A stretch of DNA of 64,000 nt from Chloroflexota bacterium (GTDB lineage Bacteria; Chloroflexota; UBA11872). A model generated the notes under the pieces. The model saw only the letters and a program-made list of their open reading frames with translations, was not told where the DNA came from and ran no database searches. Positions 40,176 through 50,593 of the stretch are shown here, piece by piece. How positions within the stretch are numbered: the first letter of the stretch is position 1; each line of letters opens with the position of its first letter. The stretch lies in the NCBI GenBank assembly GCA_022821905.1, contig JAJECS010000024.1, positions 248,001 to 312,000 on the forward strand, in the 5' to 3' direction. A program made the translations under genes and the position numbers.

Positions 40176-40282
40176 CTAGAATTAGCCGGAATTCACGGCG
40201 CGACGTGTGCCACGAACGCCCCTAGCCTGGCTAGTTTGCCCCCCAGGGTCGCGGAGACAGAGTAAGGCCATCCACTTCGAGT

Positions 40283-40337
40283 GGTGCCGAGGGCGGGACT
40301 CGAACCCGCACAGCCCGGAGGCCACTAGCCCCTCAAG
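40283..40337. repeat. attR-like 55-bp direct repeat (tRNA-Leu(GAG) 3' fragment)
   Basis: Identical to 6992-7046, constant offset 33291; flanking bases differ on both sides. Confidence 0.85.
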
Positions 40338-40704
40338 GTTTCGTTCGCCTGCCGCGTGCCTCCCTGGTCTTCCCTTCTGTTACGGCACGTACCGGCGCCA
40401 AATCTGACGCATAGGCTAGTGCCCAACGTCCGGCTGAATCTCGTCCATCCGTCGCCAATCGGCGACTGTTCAATTGTAACGGTCCATAGACGATGCGTGG
40501 ACACGAATAGCCATCGTCGTGCGGGTTTCGAGAGCCCGCTGAGGGTGCCGCACTTCGATGGCGAGCGCCTACCACTCCTGGGACATCACCACTGCCCCGT
40601 GCCCGCTACCCGCTTCCAGGCGCTTCCTGCGAACATTTGACACTGCTTCAGCAGTATGTACCATTATGGTGTATCTAACGATTAGAACACCTTGGAGGCC
40701 ATTG

Positions 40705-43700
40705 GTGTCAACCCACCACGATCTCTCGGGTGACGACATCCGCGCCATTCGGCTGAATCTCAAACTTACGCAGGTCGAGGCCGGCGAGTTGATCGGCGGC
40801 GGTCCGCGCGCGTTTGCCAAGTACGAGGCCGGCGCCGTAAAGCCATCGGCCTCCGTTGCACGCCTGCTCCGTCTCCTTGAGGCTGATCCGGCCGCAATCA
40901 GCACCTTACGCGGCGATGGCGTTCACCCGCGTCCAGCGGCTGCGGCTGGTCCGTTCGAGGTAGCGGGCGATCACGTGGCGGCGCTGACGGAACGGCCACT
41001 TGCCAAGCTCCTGCGACGGCTGCTCGGCGCCGAGGCTCAGACATACGGTCTGCCGTCGGACGGCATACATGTTGCCGAGAACATCCACGCTCCTGACGGA
41101 GGCGAGGACGGACACATCTCATGGACTGGAGGACCAGACCGGACGCAATTCCTGCCTTCCCGCAGTTGCCAGTTTCAGTTGAAGGCCGGGGGAATCTCAC
41201 CAACGGCCGCCGGCCGCGATGTCCTGACAAGCGACGGAAGCCTCAAGAATATGGTGCGTTCGCAACTTCAGGCCGGTGGCCACTACATCCTGCTCACGAC
41301 GCACCGGTACGCGCGTAGGGCTATCAGGAGTCGAGCATCTGCGATTCTCAAGGCCATCCGAGGGGCGGGCCTCCCCGTTGCTGAAATCCAGATTCAGGTC
41401 CGGGACGCCGATCAGATTGCCGACTGGGTCAATACACATCCAATCGTCGCTGCCTGGCTACGAGAGCAAACACAGCCTGGAAGTAGTGGACCCTTTCGGT
41501 CCGGGAATCGGTGGGCTGACCGGTCAGAGCACGAAAGATCGCCTTGGGTAGAGGACGAACGCCTTCCCAGACTGCGTGATTGGCTTCTCCAGCGCGCCGA
41601 GCAACCGCGCTCCAGCGCGCATGTGGTGGGTCGTGTCGGAGTCGGGAAGTCCCGGCTGGTCAACGAAGCTCTTTGTCCAAGTGACGCAAACGGCGCGATT
41701 GGATGCAATTTGAGCGATCTTGTGATGTATGCCGTCGAATCTGAGGTCGGCACCCCGGCGATCTACTCCGCCGTACAGAGCTTGTCGGACGCTGGCACTC
41801 GGGCCGTCATCGTGGTCGATAGCTGCACGCAGAGGACCCGAGCAATTCTCACTGGGATGGTCTCCCGCCAAAGCAGCCGGGCGTCGCTAATCACAATTGG
41901 CGATTACGTCCGAGGCGAAACCTCGGACGCCGAGACCTTGGACGGTGAGACCTCGGACGGTGAGAATTTCGAGGTCGCTCAGGCTTCCACGTCTGTCATC
42001 GAGGCCATCATTGCCCGCGCCGCGCCAGCGCTGCCACTAGCAGATACGCATCGCGTGGTGCGCTTCTCGAATGGTCTTCCAGAAATCGCCATCCGAATCT
42101 CGCAAACTTGGGGCGCAGCTAACTCCCTAGCCCATGCCACTGACGCTGACCTCGTCGACGCTTACGTCCTTGGCCGAGAATCCGACGATCGTGAGTTGCT
42201 GCTGAAGTCCGCAAGGCTGCTTGCCGCATTTGGGGCAGTACGACTGAACCCGCCGGAGTATGACCAACTTCCCGCGGTTGCAAGTCTCGGGTCCGGACTC
42301 TCCGATTCCGATCTTCGGTTTGCCGTCGATGAACTTGCGCGACGGAGCGCATTCAGGCGACGCGGCGGGTTGGTGGTTATCCAGCCCCTGCCCATCGCGT
42401 TGACGCTGGCCGATCGCCAGTGGCGCGCGTGGAGCCCGGACAAGTGGGACTCAGTGCTAACCGGCGACTTCGACTCAGGACTGCAGGTCCGAGCAGCTAA
42501 ACAACTTGCCCTTCTGAACGAGTTTGAGATCTCGCAAAGAGTCCTTGACTACCTCTGCCGCGCGGGCGGGCCGTTGGATGGGTTGTCCGGCATAACTGCA
42601 CGCGGCCGCTCAGAGCTCTTGTCGTCACTCGCCGAAGTCGACGCCGTGCGCGTAGGCAAGCGAATCGAACGCTCGCTCCTCGATGTCGAGGACCTGCGCC
42701 AGATAGAAGGGACTGCGCGGCGCCACCTTGTCTGGGCGCTTGAGAAGATCTCGTTTCACGCCGATGCCTTCGACATTGGGGCGGGCCTCCTGCTGCGCCT
42801 CGCCGCTGCCGAAAACGAGAGCTGCAGCAACAACGCCACCGGGCAGTTCGCCAAGCTCTTTCCAGTTCAGCTCGCAAACACCGCCGCCGACGGCGAAACA
42901 CGGCTGGCTTTCTTGGACGAAGCGGCCACGATTGATGAGCCAACTTGGCAATTCGTCATCGTCGATGCTCTGGCCGCAGGCTGCGAGACTCGCCACTTTA
43001 TGCGAATGATGGGCCCTGAAGCGCACGGGTCCCGCCCGGCACTTCAGCCCTGGAACCCGCCTACCGGCGAAGCGGCTACGGCGTACATCAAGGGCTGCGT
43101 GCAACACCTCTCTCGATTCGCGGCGCTGCCTTCGTTGGTAGGCGCCAAAGCGCGCGTTGAACTCGGGAGTCGCCTAGGGCCCCTGATTGGCTCGGGACTC
43201 TTGGACATCGTGGAGTCCTCCACGCATCACGTACTCCAGACCGTCGACGTCTGGCCTCAGGCTGTGGAGAGCCTTGGCAACTTTCTCGCATTTGACGGCG
43301 CGCGCGCCGACAAGGATGTCGTCGATCGCGTTGAATCGTTGATGGCGGCCCTGCAACCGGCAAGTCTGCAATCGCGTGCCCGTTTCCTGATTACAGAAAC
43401 GCCGCGGGACTTTCTCATGAAGGAGGTCCATGACTTTGACGCCGCCCACAAGCGACAAACCGAGGCCGTCCGGTCGCTCGCTGCCGAATTCCTGGCGGAA
43501 CCGAGCCAGCTCATGGAGGTGCTGCCCAAACTCAGCTGCGACGAGCAACGTATGGCGTTTGGATTCGGTGAAGCGCTCGCCGAATTGTCCGACCCGCCCG
43601 AGGCCTGGCTGGAGCCAGTGATCTCAGCTCTGACTGAGATACAGCAGAGCAACCGAAACTACACCCTGCTTTGCGGCTACGCGATCGCAAGCGCCAAGGG

Positions 43701-44769
43701 CAAGCCGCACACCGCCCAGCAGCTCAAGGAACGGATCGCGCATTCGCCCGAACTCGCGCCGGCGCTGCCAGTAATCTGCTGGAATCTCGGCATCTCGCCG
43801 GAAGACATCCAGCTGGCAATTCGAGCGATTCGCTGCGGCCACCTAGATCCCCGCCAATTGAGCCGGTGGTGCATGGGCGGTGTGCTCGCCAAGGTGGCCG
43901 CCACGTCAGTGGCTGGGTTGCTGGATGAGCTCTTCGAACACAGCGCCGAAGCCTTTGCGGTCGGCCTGGAACTCATGGGGATGTATGCGCACGGACGAAT
44001 TGAAGTTCTTGAGGAATTACGACCACAGGTCCTCAGGGCGACCAATTGCATCTCTCGGTGGCGCCAAGTGCCCGGCGAGACAATGGGAGCTCATCATTTC
44101 AACGAGGTCATGACTTGGATCCTGAACAAGGGGCGCCAGGATCCCGACGCGCGCACCGTCGCGTTGAATATATCCAGAGCGCTCATCGACTGCGACCAGC
44201 GAATCGACGACAGCTTCATTCGGCCGTTGCTACCGCGCCTGCTGTCCGACTTTCCGGAAATCGCCTGGTCGTTGATTGGCCAGGCCATCGTGTCCGACCG
44301 AAGGCGAGCTTGGCAACTCGAGTTTGTCTTGGGATCTTCCCTCTCGTTCGATGACGAAGCCAACCCGACGATTCTGCGTCTTCCAGAGGAGGCGTTGTTC
44401 GCGTGGTGCCACGCGAATCCAGACTCCGCGCCAGCTTTCACGGCGACGGTCTTGCCAGTCCTAGCGCCGCAGCCGACCGAATCTCCGCATCATGGTCTGC
44501 ACCCGGTTACGGCACGTCTGCTCGATTCGTTCGGCGATAGACAGCCGGTGCTCGACGCTCTGGCCAGCAACATCAGCACCTTCGGCTGGACGGGATCTGT
44601 CGTTCCCTACTTCGCCCGCTATGAGGAGCCGCTGCAGGCGCTCTTTGACCATCACCAGGTCAGAGTCCGTCTCTGGGCACGACGAATGCTCAAACAGGTG
44701 CGTTCGGAGATGGACCGGTACCGCAAGGAGGACGACGAGTGCGAGGCAGAGGGAGAAATGTATGGCTAG
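40705..44769 (+). CDS. MqsA-type HTH + putative PD-(D/E)xK-like nuclease + STAND-like NTPase fusion
   Basis: GTG 40705 after TTGGAGG; LSGDDIRAIRLNLKLTQVEAGELIGGGPRAFAKYEAGAVKPSASVARLLRLLEADP (MqsA-like HTH); GGEDGHISW...SCQFQLKAG (D...QxK nuclease-like); AHVVGRVGVGKSRLVNEAL Walker A; RAVIVVDSC Walker B-like; ~900-aa helical C-terminus. Confidence 0.65.
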   Translation: MSTHHDLSGDDIRAIRLNLKLTQVEAGELIGGGPRAFAKYEAGAVKPSASVARLLRLLEADPAAISTLRGDGVHPRPAAAAGPFEVAGDHVAALTERPLAKLLRRLLGAEAQTYGLPSDGIHVAENIHAPDGGEDGHISWTGGPDRTQFLPSRSCQFQLKAGGISPTAAGRDVLTSDGSLKNMVRSQLQAGGHYILLTTHRYARRAIRSRASAILKAIRGAGLPVAEIQIQVRDADQIADWVNTHPIVAAWLREQTQPGSSGPFRSGNRWADRSEHERSPWVEDERLPRLRDWLLQRAEQPRSSAHVVGRVGVGKSRLVNEALCPSDANGAIGCNLSDLVMYAVESEVGTPAIYSAVQSLSDAGTRAVIVVDSCTQRTRAILTGMVSRQSSRASLITIGDYVRGETSDAETLDGETSDGENFEVAQASTSVIEAIIARAAPALPLADTHRVVRFSNGLPEIAIRISQTWGAANSLAHATDADLVDAYVLGRESDDRELLLKSARLLAAFGAVRLNPPEYDQLPAVASLGSGLSDSDLRFAVDELARRSAFRRRGGLVVIQPLPIALTLADRQWRAWSPDKWDSVLTGDFDSGLQVRAAKQLALLNEFEISQRVLDYLCRAGGPLDGLSGITARGRSELLSSLAEVDAVRVGKRIERSLLDVEDLRQIEGTARRHLVWALEKISFHADAFDIGAGLLLRLAAAENESCSNNATGQFAKLFPVQLANTAADGETRLAFLDEAATIDEPTWQFVIVDALAAGCETRHFMRMMGPEAHGSRPALQPWNPPTGEAATAYIKGCVQHLSRFAALPSLVGAKARVELGSRLGPLIGSGLLDIVESSTHHVLQTVDVWPQAVESLGNFLAFDGARADKDVVDRVESLMAALQPASLQSRARFLITETPRDFLMKEVHDFDAAHKRQTEAVRSLAAEFLAEPSQLMEVLPKLSCDEQRMAFGFGEALAELSDPPEAWLEPVISALTEIQQSNRNYTLLCGYAIASAKGKPHTAQQLKERIAHSPELAPALPVICWNLGISPEDIQLAIRAIRCGHLDPRQLSRWCMGGVLAKVAATSVAGLLDELFEHSAEAFAVGLELMGMYAHGRIEVLEELRPQVLRATNCISRWRQVPGETMGAHHFNEVMTWILNKGRQDPDARTVALNISRALIDCDQRIDDSFIRPLLPRLLSDFPEIAWSLIGQAIVSDRRRAWQLEFVLGSSLSFDDEANPTILRLPEEALFAWCHANPDSAPAFTATVLPVLAPQPTESPHHGLHPVTARLLDSFGDRQPVLDALASNISTFGWTGSVVPYFARYEEPLQALFDHHQVRVRLWARRMLKQVRSEMDRYRKEDDECEAEGEMYG

Positions 44770-45236
44770 ACCAGTTGGATCGATGAAACGACTCCTACAG
44801 TCGGACAGCAGCGCTTACTTTCTATGACATCGATGTCCGATCCGTGCACTTCCGGTCGACTTCTTGGATTAATTCGCGTCTAAATTCTGCAGACCTAAGT
44901 ACGACGCATCTGGGCACGATTGGACGCTTCCGACGAACTGTGCGGCTCGGTCGCCAAGTGGTTAGGTGGAAACATTCTATCCCCGATGCGCGTACTGCGG
45001 CGCTTTGGCAAACGGCCATTCGAACACATTGCATACATCCAGATGGAACTCTCACGGAGTCTTCCACTCGAACGAATTAGGCGCATCTGCACACGTGCTG
45101 GTAGTTAGTCGTGAATGGGTCGAACCGGCCTGCCCCATGCCACTGAGTAGACGCGACCACCGAAGGATACAGACCATTTCATGGAATATGTTAGCATTTG
45201 AAGCTTACAATGCGGACTCGGGAATCTAGGTGTGCC

Positions 45237-45599
45237 ATGAAAACTCTTGGACAGCGAATCCGAGAATTGCGAGAAGAGCAAGACGTCTCCCTCCGGGAGC
45301 TGGCAACCGAGATCCATGTGTCGGCTGCGTTTATGTCTGACGTTGAGCTAGGACGTCGAAATCCGTCAGATAGACATTTATGTGAAATAGCGCGTGCGCT
45401 AAAAGCGTCGCTGGAAGATCTTGCACAGTTTGACACCCGACCACCATTGCGTGAATTTCGCCGAGCTACGCAAACCAATCCAGAAATCGGATTTGCATTT
45501 AGACAGATGATGGAGAAAGAGATTAGTGCACAGGAACTCTTGGACTTTATCAGAGAGAGAGATGAGCGTTCAGAGGACGGACGGGATGTGGCCAATTGA
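45237..45599 (+). CDS. XRE-family HTH regulator
   Basis: MKTLGQRIRELREEQDVSLRELATEIHVSAAFMSDVELGRRNPSDRHLCEIARAL; coupled to an ImmA-like gene. Confidence 0.85.
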   Translation: MKTLGQRIRELREEQDVSLRELATEIHVSAAFMSDVELGRRNPSDRHLCEIARALKASLEDLAQFDTRPPLREFRRATQTNPEIGFAFRQMMEKEISAQELLDFIRERDERSEDGRDVAN

Positions 45600-46321
45600 G
45601 AAAGTGGAGAGCCTCGTCAGGGCCGTTCATTGATCGCATCTACATTGAGGAAGGCGAAATCGAATCGATCGCCACTAATGAACTCCGCAGTGTGGGACTA
45701 CTTCCTACGATGCCGGGTCCGATACGAGTAGAACGATTTATCGAAAAGCGATTTGGCATAGTCCCTCGCTACGACGAGCTTCCACCAGGAGTCGTGGGCT
45801 TCACAAGATTTGGCGCGCACGGCGCGGAAGAGCTTGTCGTATCAAGATCACTTGCGGATGATCCAAGTCTGGCGGCGCAGCGTCGAATCAACAGCACCCT
45901 CGCTCACGAGGCTGGCCATATCTTGCTTCATACTCGATTATTCACCGAACGGCTTCAGTCGCAATCTAAGGATATGTTTCAAGATGATGTGGACGTTTGC
46001 CGGCGGGCAGTTCTTTGCCGATCTAGGGCGTTTGGGGAAATCTCCACGGAGTCCCGTGGCAGCCACTATGACGGCCGTTGGTGGGAGTACCAGGCTAATC
46101 TGGTCATAGGAGCTCTCCTCTTGCCACGTTTGCTGGTGTCCGTAGCCCTTGAAGAGATCCTCGCGTTTCGCGGCAATCTAGGGGTCGCGCAACTGAGTCA
46201 CAATAAGCGCGATGAAGCGGCCCGAGTGCTTAGCAGTGTGTTCGATGTGAACCTTCCGGTGGCGAGGATCCGAGTCGAGGCGCTGTTTCCCGCAGCCTCT
46301 GATCGGCAATTGACGCTCTAG
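45596..46321 (+). CDS. ImmA/IrrE-family metallo-endopeptidase
   Basis: RRINSTLAHEAGHILLHTRLF (HEAGH zinc motif). Confidence 0.85.
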   Translation: MRKWRASSGPFIDRIYIEEGEIESIATNELRSVGLLPTMPGPIRVERFIEKRFGIVPRYDELPPGVVGFTRFGAHGAEELVVSRSLADDPSLAAQRRINSTLAHEAGHILLHTRLFTERLQSQSKDMFQDDVDVCRRAVLCRSRAFGEISTESRGSHYDGRWWEYQANLVIGALLLPRLLVSVALEEILAFRGNLGVAQLSHNKRDEAARVLSSVFDVNLPVARIRVEALFPAASDRQLTL

Positions 46322-46502
46322 GCATTGTGTTGTAGGCTGTTCGCCATGTCAGCGGACAGTGACGCTTCGATGTGCCGGCACCTAAACCCTACGGTCGTGG
46401 TCGCCACATTCTCCTCTCGCGTGACGGTTTCGGGCGACTGGTGTTGACCACTGTGGATTCAGTCGATCAGCAATTGCCGTCTTTCTCTAGGAGCCGCCTG
46501 GA

Positions 46503-47597
46503 ATGACATCGTCGCGCCGACGGCTGCGAGTCTTGAGCATTGACGGCGGTGGGATGCGCGGCCTCTATAGCAGCGCATACCTATGGAGTCTAGCCAAGCA
46601 GGCGGAGGCTCGGCAACGCGTCCACGGCATCGACATCGGAAAGGCATTTGACCTGATAGTTGGCACCAGCACCGGAGGAGTCATTGCTTGCGCCCTTGCC
46701 GCCGGAATATCGCTGGAGAAGGTCGTTGAACTCTACAGTGAGAATGCTAAGGCGATATTTCCGGCCAAGGTGCCCGACCGAGTGTCTCCGTCAGCCATTT
46801 GGCGGGCCATCCGATGGCCGCAATACCTTGCGCGAGGAACTAGGCAGCTTGAGATTGCGCTAAGCGAGGTGTTCGGCGAGACAACCGTGGATGAAGTTTA
46901 CAACGAAAGGGGAATCGCCATCTCAATCACAGCAGTCGAAATGTCTCATCACCGCAGTTGGATTTTCAAGACTCCACATCTCGGTGGCCAGCGCGATGGA
47001 AGATTTCGGCTCGTGGACGTGTGCCTCGCGACAAGCGCAGCCCCACTATATCGGTCAATGGCACGGGTGTCTGATCCAACTTCAGATTTCCACCGATATA
47101 CCTTTGTGGACGGCGGTCTGTGGGCAAACAATCCTGTATTGGTGGCAATGATCGACGCTCTCAGGATGTCCAAGCCTGGCGACAGGATCGAGATCTTCTC
47201 GCTAGGAACTAGCCCACGACCACCGGGAGGCATATATAGTGATGACGATGCACACCGTGGATTCTTCAAGTGGAAGTTTGGTGGAGAGGCTGCGATAGTT
47301 TCCCTCGATTCACAGACCTTTGCGTACGACAAGATGGCTAGAATGTTGGCTAAACATGTTGACCGTGATTGCCGAGTAATTCGCCTTCCGACTGCCTCAT
47401 TGCCGGCAGACGCAATGCCGTATGTGAATCTTGACGAAACTAGTAGGATGAGTCTGCAAGCGCTCACCGACCAGGCAATGGCTGATGTCTGGCATACGCT
47501 GGCCATATGTGACGACTCATCGGACCAGGACGCCTTGACACTTACCTGCTTCATGAATGCCTTGGCTGCGACCGGCGATGATCGTCCACTGCGCTAG
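46503..47597 (+). CDS. capV: patatin-like phospholipase, CBASS effector
   Basis: LSIDGGGMRGLYSSAYL, DLIVGTSTGGVIAC, FVDGGLWANNP; next to CD-NTase, Cap2 and Cap3. Confidence 0.88.
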   Translation: MTSSRRRLRVLSIDGGGMRGLYSSAYLWSLAKQAEARQRVHGIDIGKAFDLIVGTSTGGVIACALAAGISLEKVVELYSENAKAIFPAKVPDRVSPSAIWRAIRWPQYLARGTRQLEIALSEVFGETTVDEVYNERGIAISITAVEMSHHRSWIFKTPHLGGQRDGRFRLVDVCLATSAAPLYRSMARVSDPTSDFHRYTFVDGGLWANNPVLVAMIDALRMSKPGDRIEIFSLGTSPRPPGGIYSDDDAHRGFFKWKFGGEAAIVSLDSQTFAYDKMARMLAKHVDRDCRVIRLPTASLPADAMPYVNLDETSRMSLQALTDQAMADVWHTLAICDDSSDQDALTLTCFMNALAATGDDRPLR

Positions 47598-47691
47598 GCG
47601 GACTTCGCAATGACAGCTCGCTGTCAAGAGCCGATATTGGCTCGCCACCCGGCCCGGATTCTGGGCCATCGTCGAAAGACTGGACAAGCAA

Positions 47692-48768
47692 ATGTTTAAC
47701 TGCCACGGCGGCATCTTGGCTTATCACAATGAAGAGGTGACGCTCCCTGAATCCGAGAGAACAGAAATGCGTCAGCGTCGCGATACGAACAGGGAGCGCC
47801 TTCGGCTTGGCCTCGAGTCGAACGGTCAGGTGAGTCCTGCCGAATTCCATTCCCAGGGCTCGTATTCCCACCGGACGATGGTGCAACACCGAGACAAGGA
47901 CTATGACATTGATGACGGGGTTTACTTCTGGCAAGAGGACTTGCAAGAGTCGAACGGATCTGACGCGTCGGCAGCGGACGTCAAGCGCATGGTGCGGGAC
48001 GCCCTTCAGGATCACAGGTTCAATAGACCGCCACGGGTGCGCACCAACTGCGTTCGGATTTACTACGAAGAAGGCTATCACGTAGACGTTCCCGTCTACC
48101 GAAACGTGTCGACGCTAGATTATGCGGGCGAACCCGTGATTACGCACGAGATCGCTAGCACCGATTGGAAGGTATCGGATCCAGCTGCGGTTACCCAATG
48201 GTTTGCGGAAAACAACACGCGCAGGAGTCCGGACGCGACTAATGGGCGACAACTTCGCCGAATTACTCGGCTGCTTAAGGCGTTTGCGAACAGCAGGCAA
48301 GCGTGGCGGAGCCAGATCGCACCTGGATTTACGATTACCACCTTGATCGTCGACGAATGCTATCAGCCTGACTCGCTACGGGACGATCGTGCGCTCTATG
48401 AAACCATGGCATCCATGCGGGACCGACTTAACTTGAGCCTCGAAGTCTCCCACCCAGTTGTGGAAGGTGAGATGTTGACATCCGGTCCCTTTGACAGTCG
48501 TTCGAAGGAGATGCTCGATCGGCTAGCGTGGGCACTCGATGAGCTTGAGATCCTGTTTGGATCGGATTGCACCTATGAGCAGGCCGCCAAGGCGTGGGGA
48601 GATGTGTTCAACACGCAGTTCTTCCGAGAGCGCGTTGAAAAGTCCGGCCGAGGTCAAGATGGATCTACAACGACCAGTCGGGTTTCGTCGACACACTTGC
48701 AAAAGCTTGGCGAGGATTCTGAAATCCACAGCGCCGTTGACAAGCGCGGTGGCGGCCGATATGCCTGA
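47692..48768 (+). CDS. CD-NTase (DncV-like cyclic oligonucleotide synthase)
   Basis: GSYSHRTMVQHRDKDYDIDDGVYF (GS...DxD); HVDVPVY; C-terminus GGGRYA. Confidence 0.85.
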   Translation: MFNCHGGILAYHNEEVTLPESERTEMRQRRDTNRERLRLGLESNGQVSPAEFHSQGSYSHRTMVQHRDKDYDIDDGVYFWQEDLQESNGSDASAADVKRMVRDALQDHRFNRPPRVRTNCVRIYYEEGYHVDVPVYRNVSTLDYAGEPVITHEIASTDWKVSDPAAVTQWFAENNTRRSPDATNGRQLRRITRLLKAFANSRQAWRSQIAPGFTITTLIVDECYQPDSLRDDRALYETMASMRDRLNLSLEVSHPVVEGEMLTSGPFDSRSKEMLDRLAWALDELEILFGSDCTYEQAAKAWGDVFNTQFFRERVEKSGRGQDGSTTTSRVSSTHLQKLGEDSEIHSAVDKRGGGRYA

Positions 48769-50593
48769 TAGTCCGTCGGCTTCTCTGGGCCGAACTCGAT
48801 CGGAGATGGCGATGGCTCAGGTGGACGACCTGATTCGTGGCAGTTTGAATGGCTCCAGGATGCCCTCAGCTGACATTTCAAGATATGTGAATCGAGCTTT
48901 TGTCGCGGGCTGGACCTTAAATGTCGGGTTTTCGGATGCCGTCGATCGAAGACTTAATGTCCTTGTCGACGGATCCTTTCCATATGCGCTACCTCGCATT
49001 GCATTTTCTGAGGTGCCCGAGAAATTAACTTGGCCGCATGTAGAGATAGACGGAGTCCTCTGTGTTGTACCAGACGAGACAGCGATATCACCGGAAAGGC
49101 CCTGCAGTGTTACCAAGTACTTGCTCGGCGCTGCGTGCGATTTGATAGAGCGATCGATTGCAGGCCTAAATCAGGAAGACTTTCGTATCGAATTCTTGAG
49201 CTATTGGAATATCGCAACGCAGAATCACGGCGATGGCTTTACGAGTTTACTGCGTCCAACAGGGCCCAGCCGAGAAGTGTTCGTGTGGCGTCAAGGCCGG
49301 CTTCAGGTGGTCGGAGAAGACGAGTCTTCGCTTAGGCAATGGATGTCTAGGCGATTCGGATCGTCCGTCGGGACCGACACTAGAGTCGATCGGGGTGTAC
49401 TAGTGTGGCTTCCGGAACCTCCTCTTCCTGCCGACTATCCGAAGTCTGGAAGTGACGTGTTGGCACTAGCCCGGAATAGTTCTAGCGACACATTAGATCT
49501 GTTGAGTCAGATCGTAGCATCAGTCCCACCAAAGATTGATGTTTTTCTTGGTGCACCGACCCACAACGGCACCTGCTTTGCGGCTGTGACGACGTTTCGT
49601 CCTGTGCAGCGCGGTCGACGCACAAGATCGCTGGTGGATGCTGGATTCAGGCCAGGGCATGTTCCTGCGAAGATTTTGTTGCCACGGTATCTGTCTGGAC
49701 GCAGTAGCGTTGCGAGGAAGAGAGTTCAGAGAGCTGACCACGGCTGGGTACACGGACGAGACCAAGATGACCATCAGAAGATTCTCAAGAATCGCAGCAT
49801 AGTAGTGCTAGGATGCGGTTCACTCGGCGGATCCGTGGCGCGGTTGTTGGCGCGGTGTGGTGTCGGCCGCCTGCTCTTGGTAGATCCACAAGACCTGGAT
49901 TGGGCGAACGTAGGCCGCCATACACTCGGTGCTCAAGCTGTAGGTAAGAACAAGGCATCGGCTCTGGCCGGCGAACTCGAGGAAGTCTATCCACATCTAG
50001 TTGCTGTCGCGTGGAAATCTGAGCATTTCGGACCATCGACAACGAACTTGGTCGAAGAGATGGCGACCTATGATTTAATCGTCAGTACCACGGGCAACTG
50101 GACGGCGGAGTGTTTTCTTAACGACGTTCAACGGGATTTGCCGGAGTGCTCGCCCGTCGTATACGGATGGCTCGAACCGCATGCATCGGCGGCACACGCG
50201 GTGTATATACCCCAAGGTGAAGCCTGCCTTAGGTGTGGATTACAAGACCACGGCAGACCACAGCTGGAGGTGACTGATTGGCCTGACAACAGAGCCAATT
50301 ACCAGGAGCCTGCCTGTGGTGCAGTATTCTCTCCCTATGGTCCGGTAGAGCTTGCTTGGGCGAATGCGCTGGTTGCAGAGTCCGCCATCGATGCTCTGAT
50401 CGGGGAGATTTCGGCGCCGATACACCGGATTTGGGTCGGCATGCAAAAGCGGATTGTCAGTGCTGGGGGCAGGTGGTCACAGCTCTGGATAGACACCATT
50501 GGCGATCCCGGAAATGGCGGTTTTCGGCTAGAGCGACCCTGGGGTCGATTGCCGAATTGTCCCGTCTGTACCCGTGCGGCTGCGGCTGCGTGA
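48761..50593 (+). CDS. cap2: Cap2 (E1-E2-like ubiquitin-transfer protein)
   Basis: ATG 48761 overlaps the CD-NTase stop; E2-like DGVLCVVPDE; E1/ThiF SIVVLGCGSLGGSVARLLARCGVGRLLLVDPQDLDWANVGRHTLG. Confidence 0.85.
   Translation: MPDSPSASLGRTRSEMAMAQVDDLIRGSLNGSRMPSADISRYVNRAFVAGWTLNVGFSDAVDRRLNVLVDGSFPYALPRIAFSEVPEKLTWPHVEIDGVLCVVPDETAISPERPCSVTKYLLGAACDLIERSIAGLNQEDFRIEFLSYWNIATQNHGDGFTSLLRPTGPSREVFVWRQGRLQVVGEDESSLRQWMSRRFGSSVGTDTRVDRGVLVWLPEPPLPADYPKSGSDVLALARNSSSDTLDLLSQIVASVPPKIDVFLGAPTHNGTCFAAVTTFRPVQRGRRTRSLVDAGFRPGHVPAKILLPRYLSGRSSVARKRVQRADHGWVHGRDQDDHQKILKNRSIVVLGCGSLGGSVARLLARCGVGRLLLVDPQDLDWANVGRHTLGAQAVGKNKASALAGELEEVYPHLVAVAWKSEHFGPSTTNLVEEMATYDLIVSTTGNWTAECFLNDVQRDLPECSPVVYGWLEPHASAAHAVYIPQGEACLRCGLQDHGRPQLEVTDWPDNRANYQEPACGAVFSPYGPVELAWANALVAESAIDALIGEISAPIHRIWVGMQKRIVSAGGRWSQLWIDTIGDPGNGGFRLERPWGRLPNCPVCTRAAAAA

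Larger units (their letters stand above)
6992..40337. mobile_element. putative ~33.3-kb integrative element integrated at a tRNA-Leu 3' end
   Basis: Terminal 55-bp direct repeats from a tRNA 3' half plus an adjacent internal tyrosine recombinase (7227-8201). Confidence 0.75.

Noticed and set aside
44940-44980. tRNA D-arm-like sequence GGTCGCCAAGTGGTTAGG
   Set aside because: No T-arm, anticodon arm or acceptor found around it.
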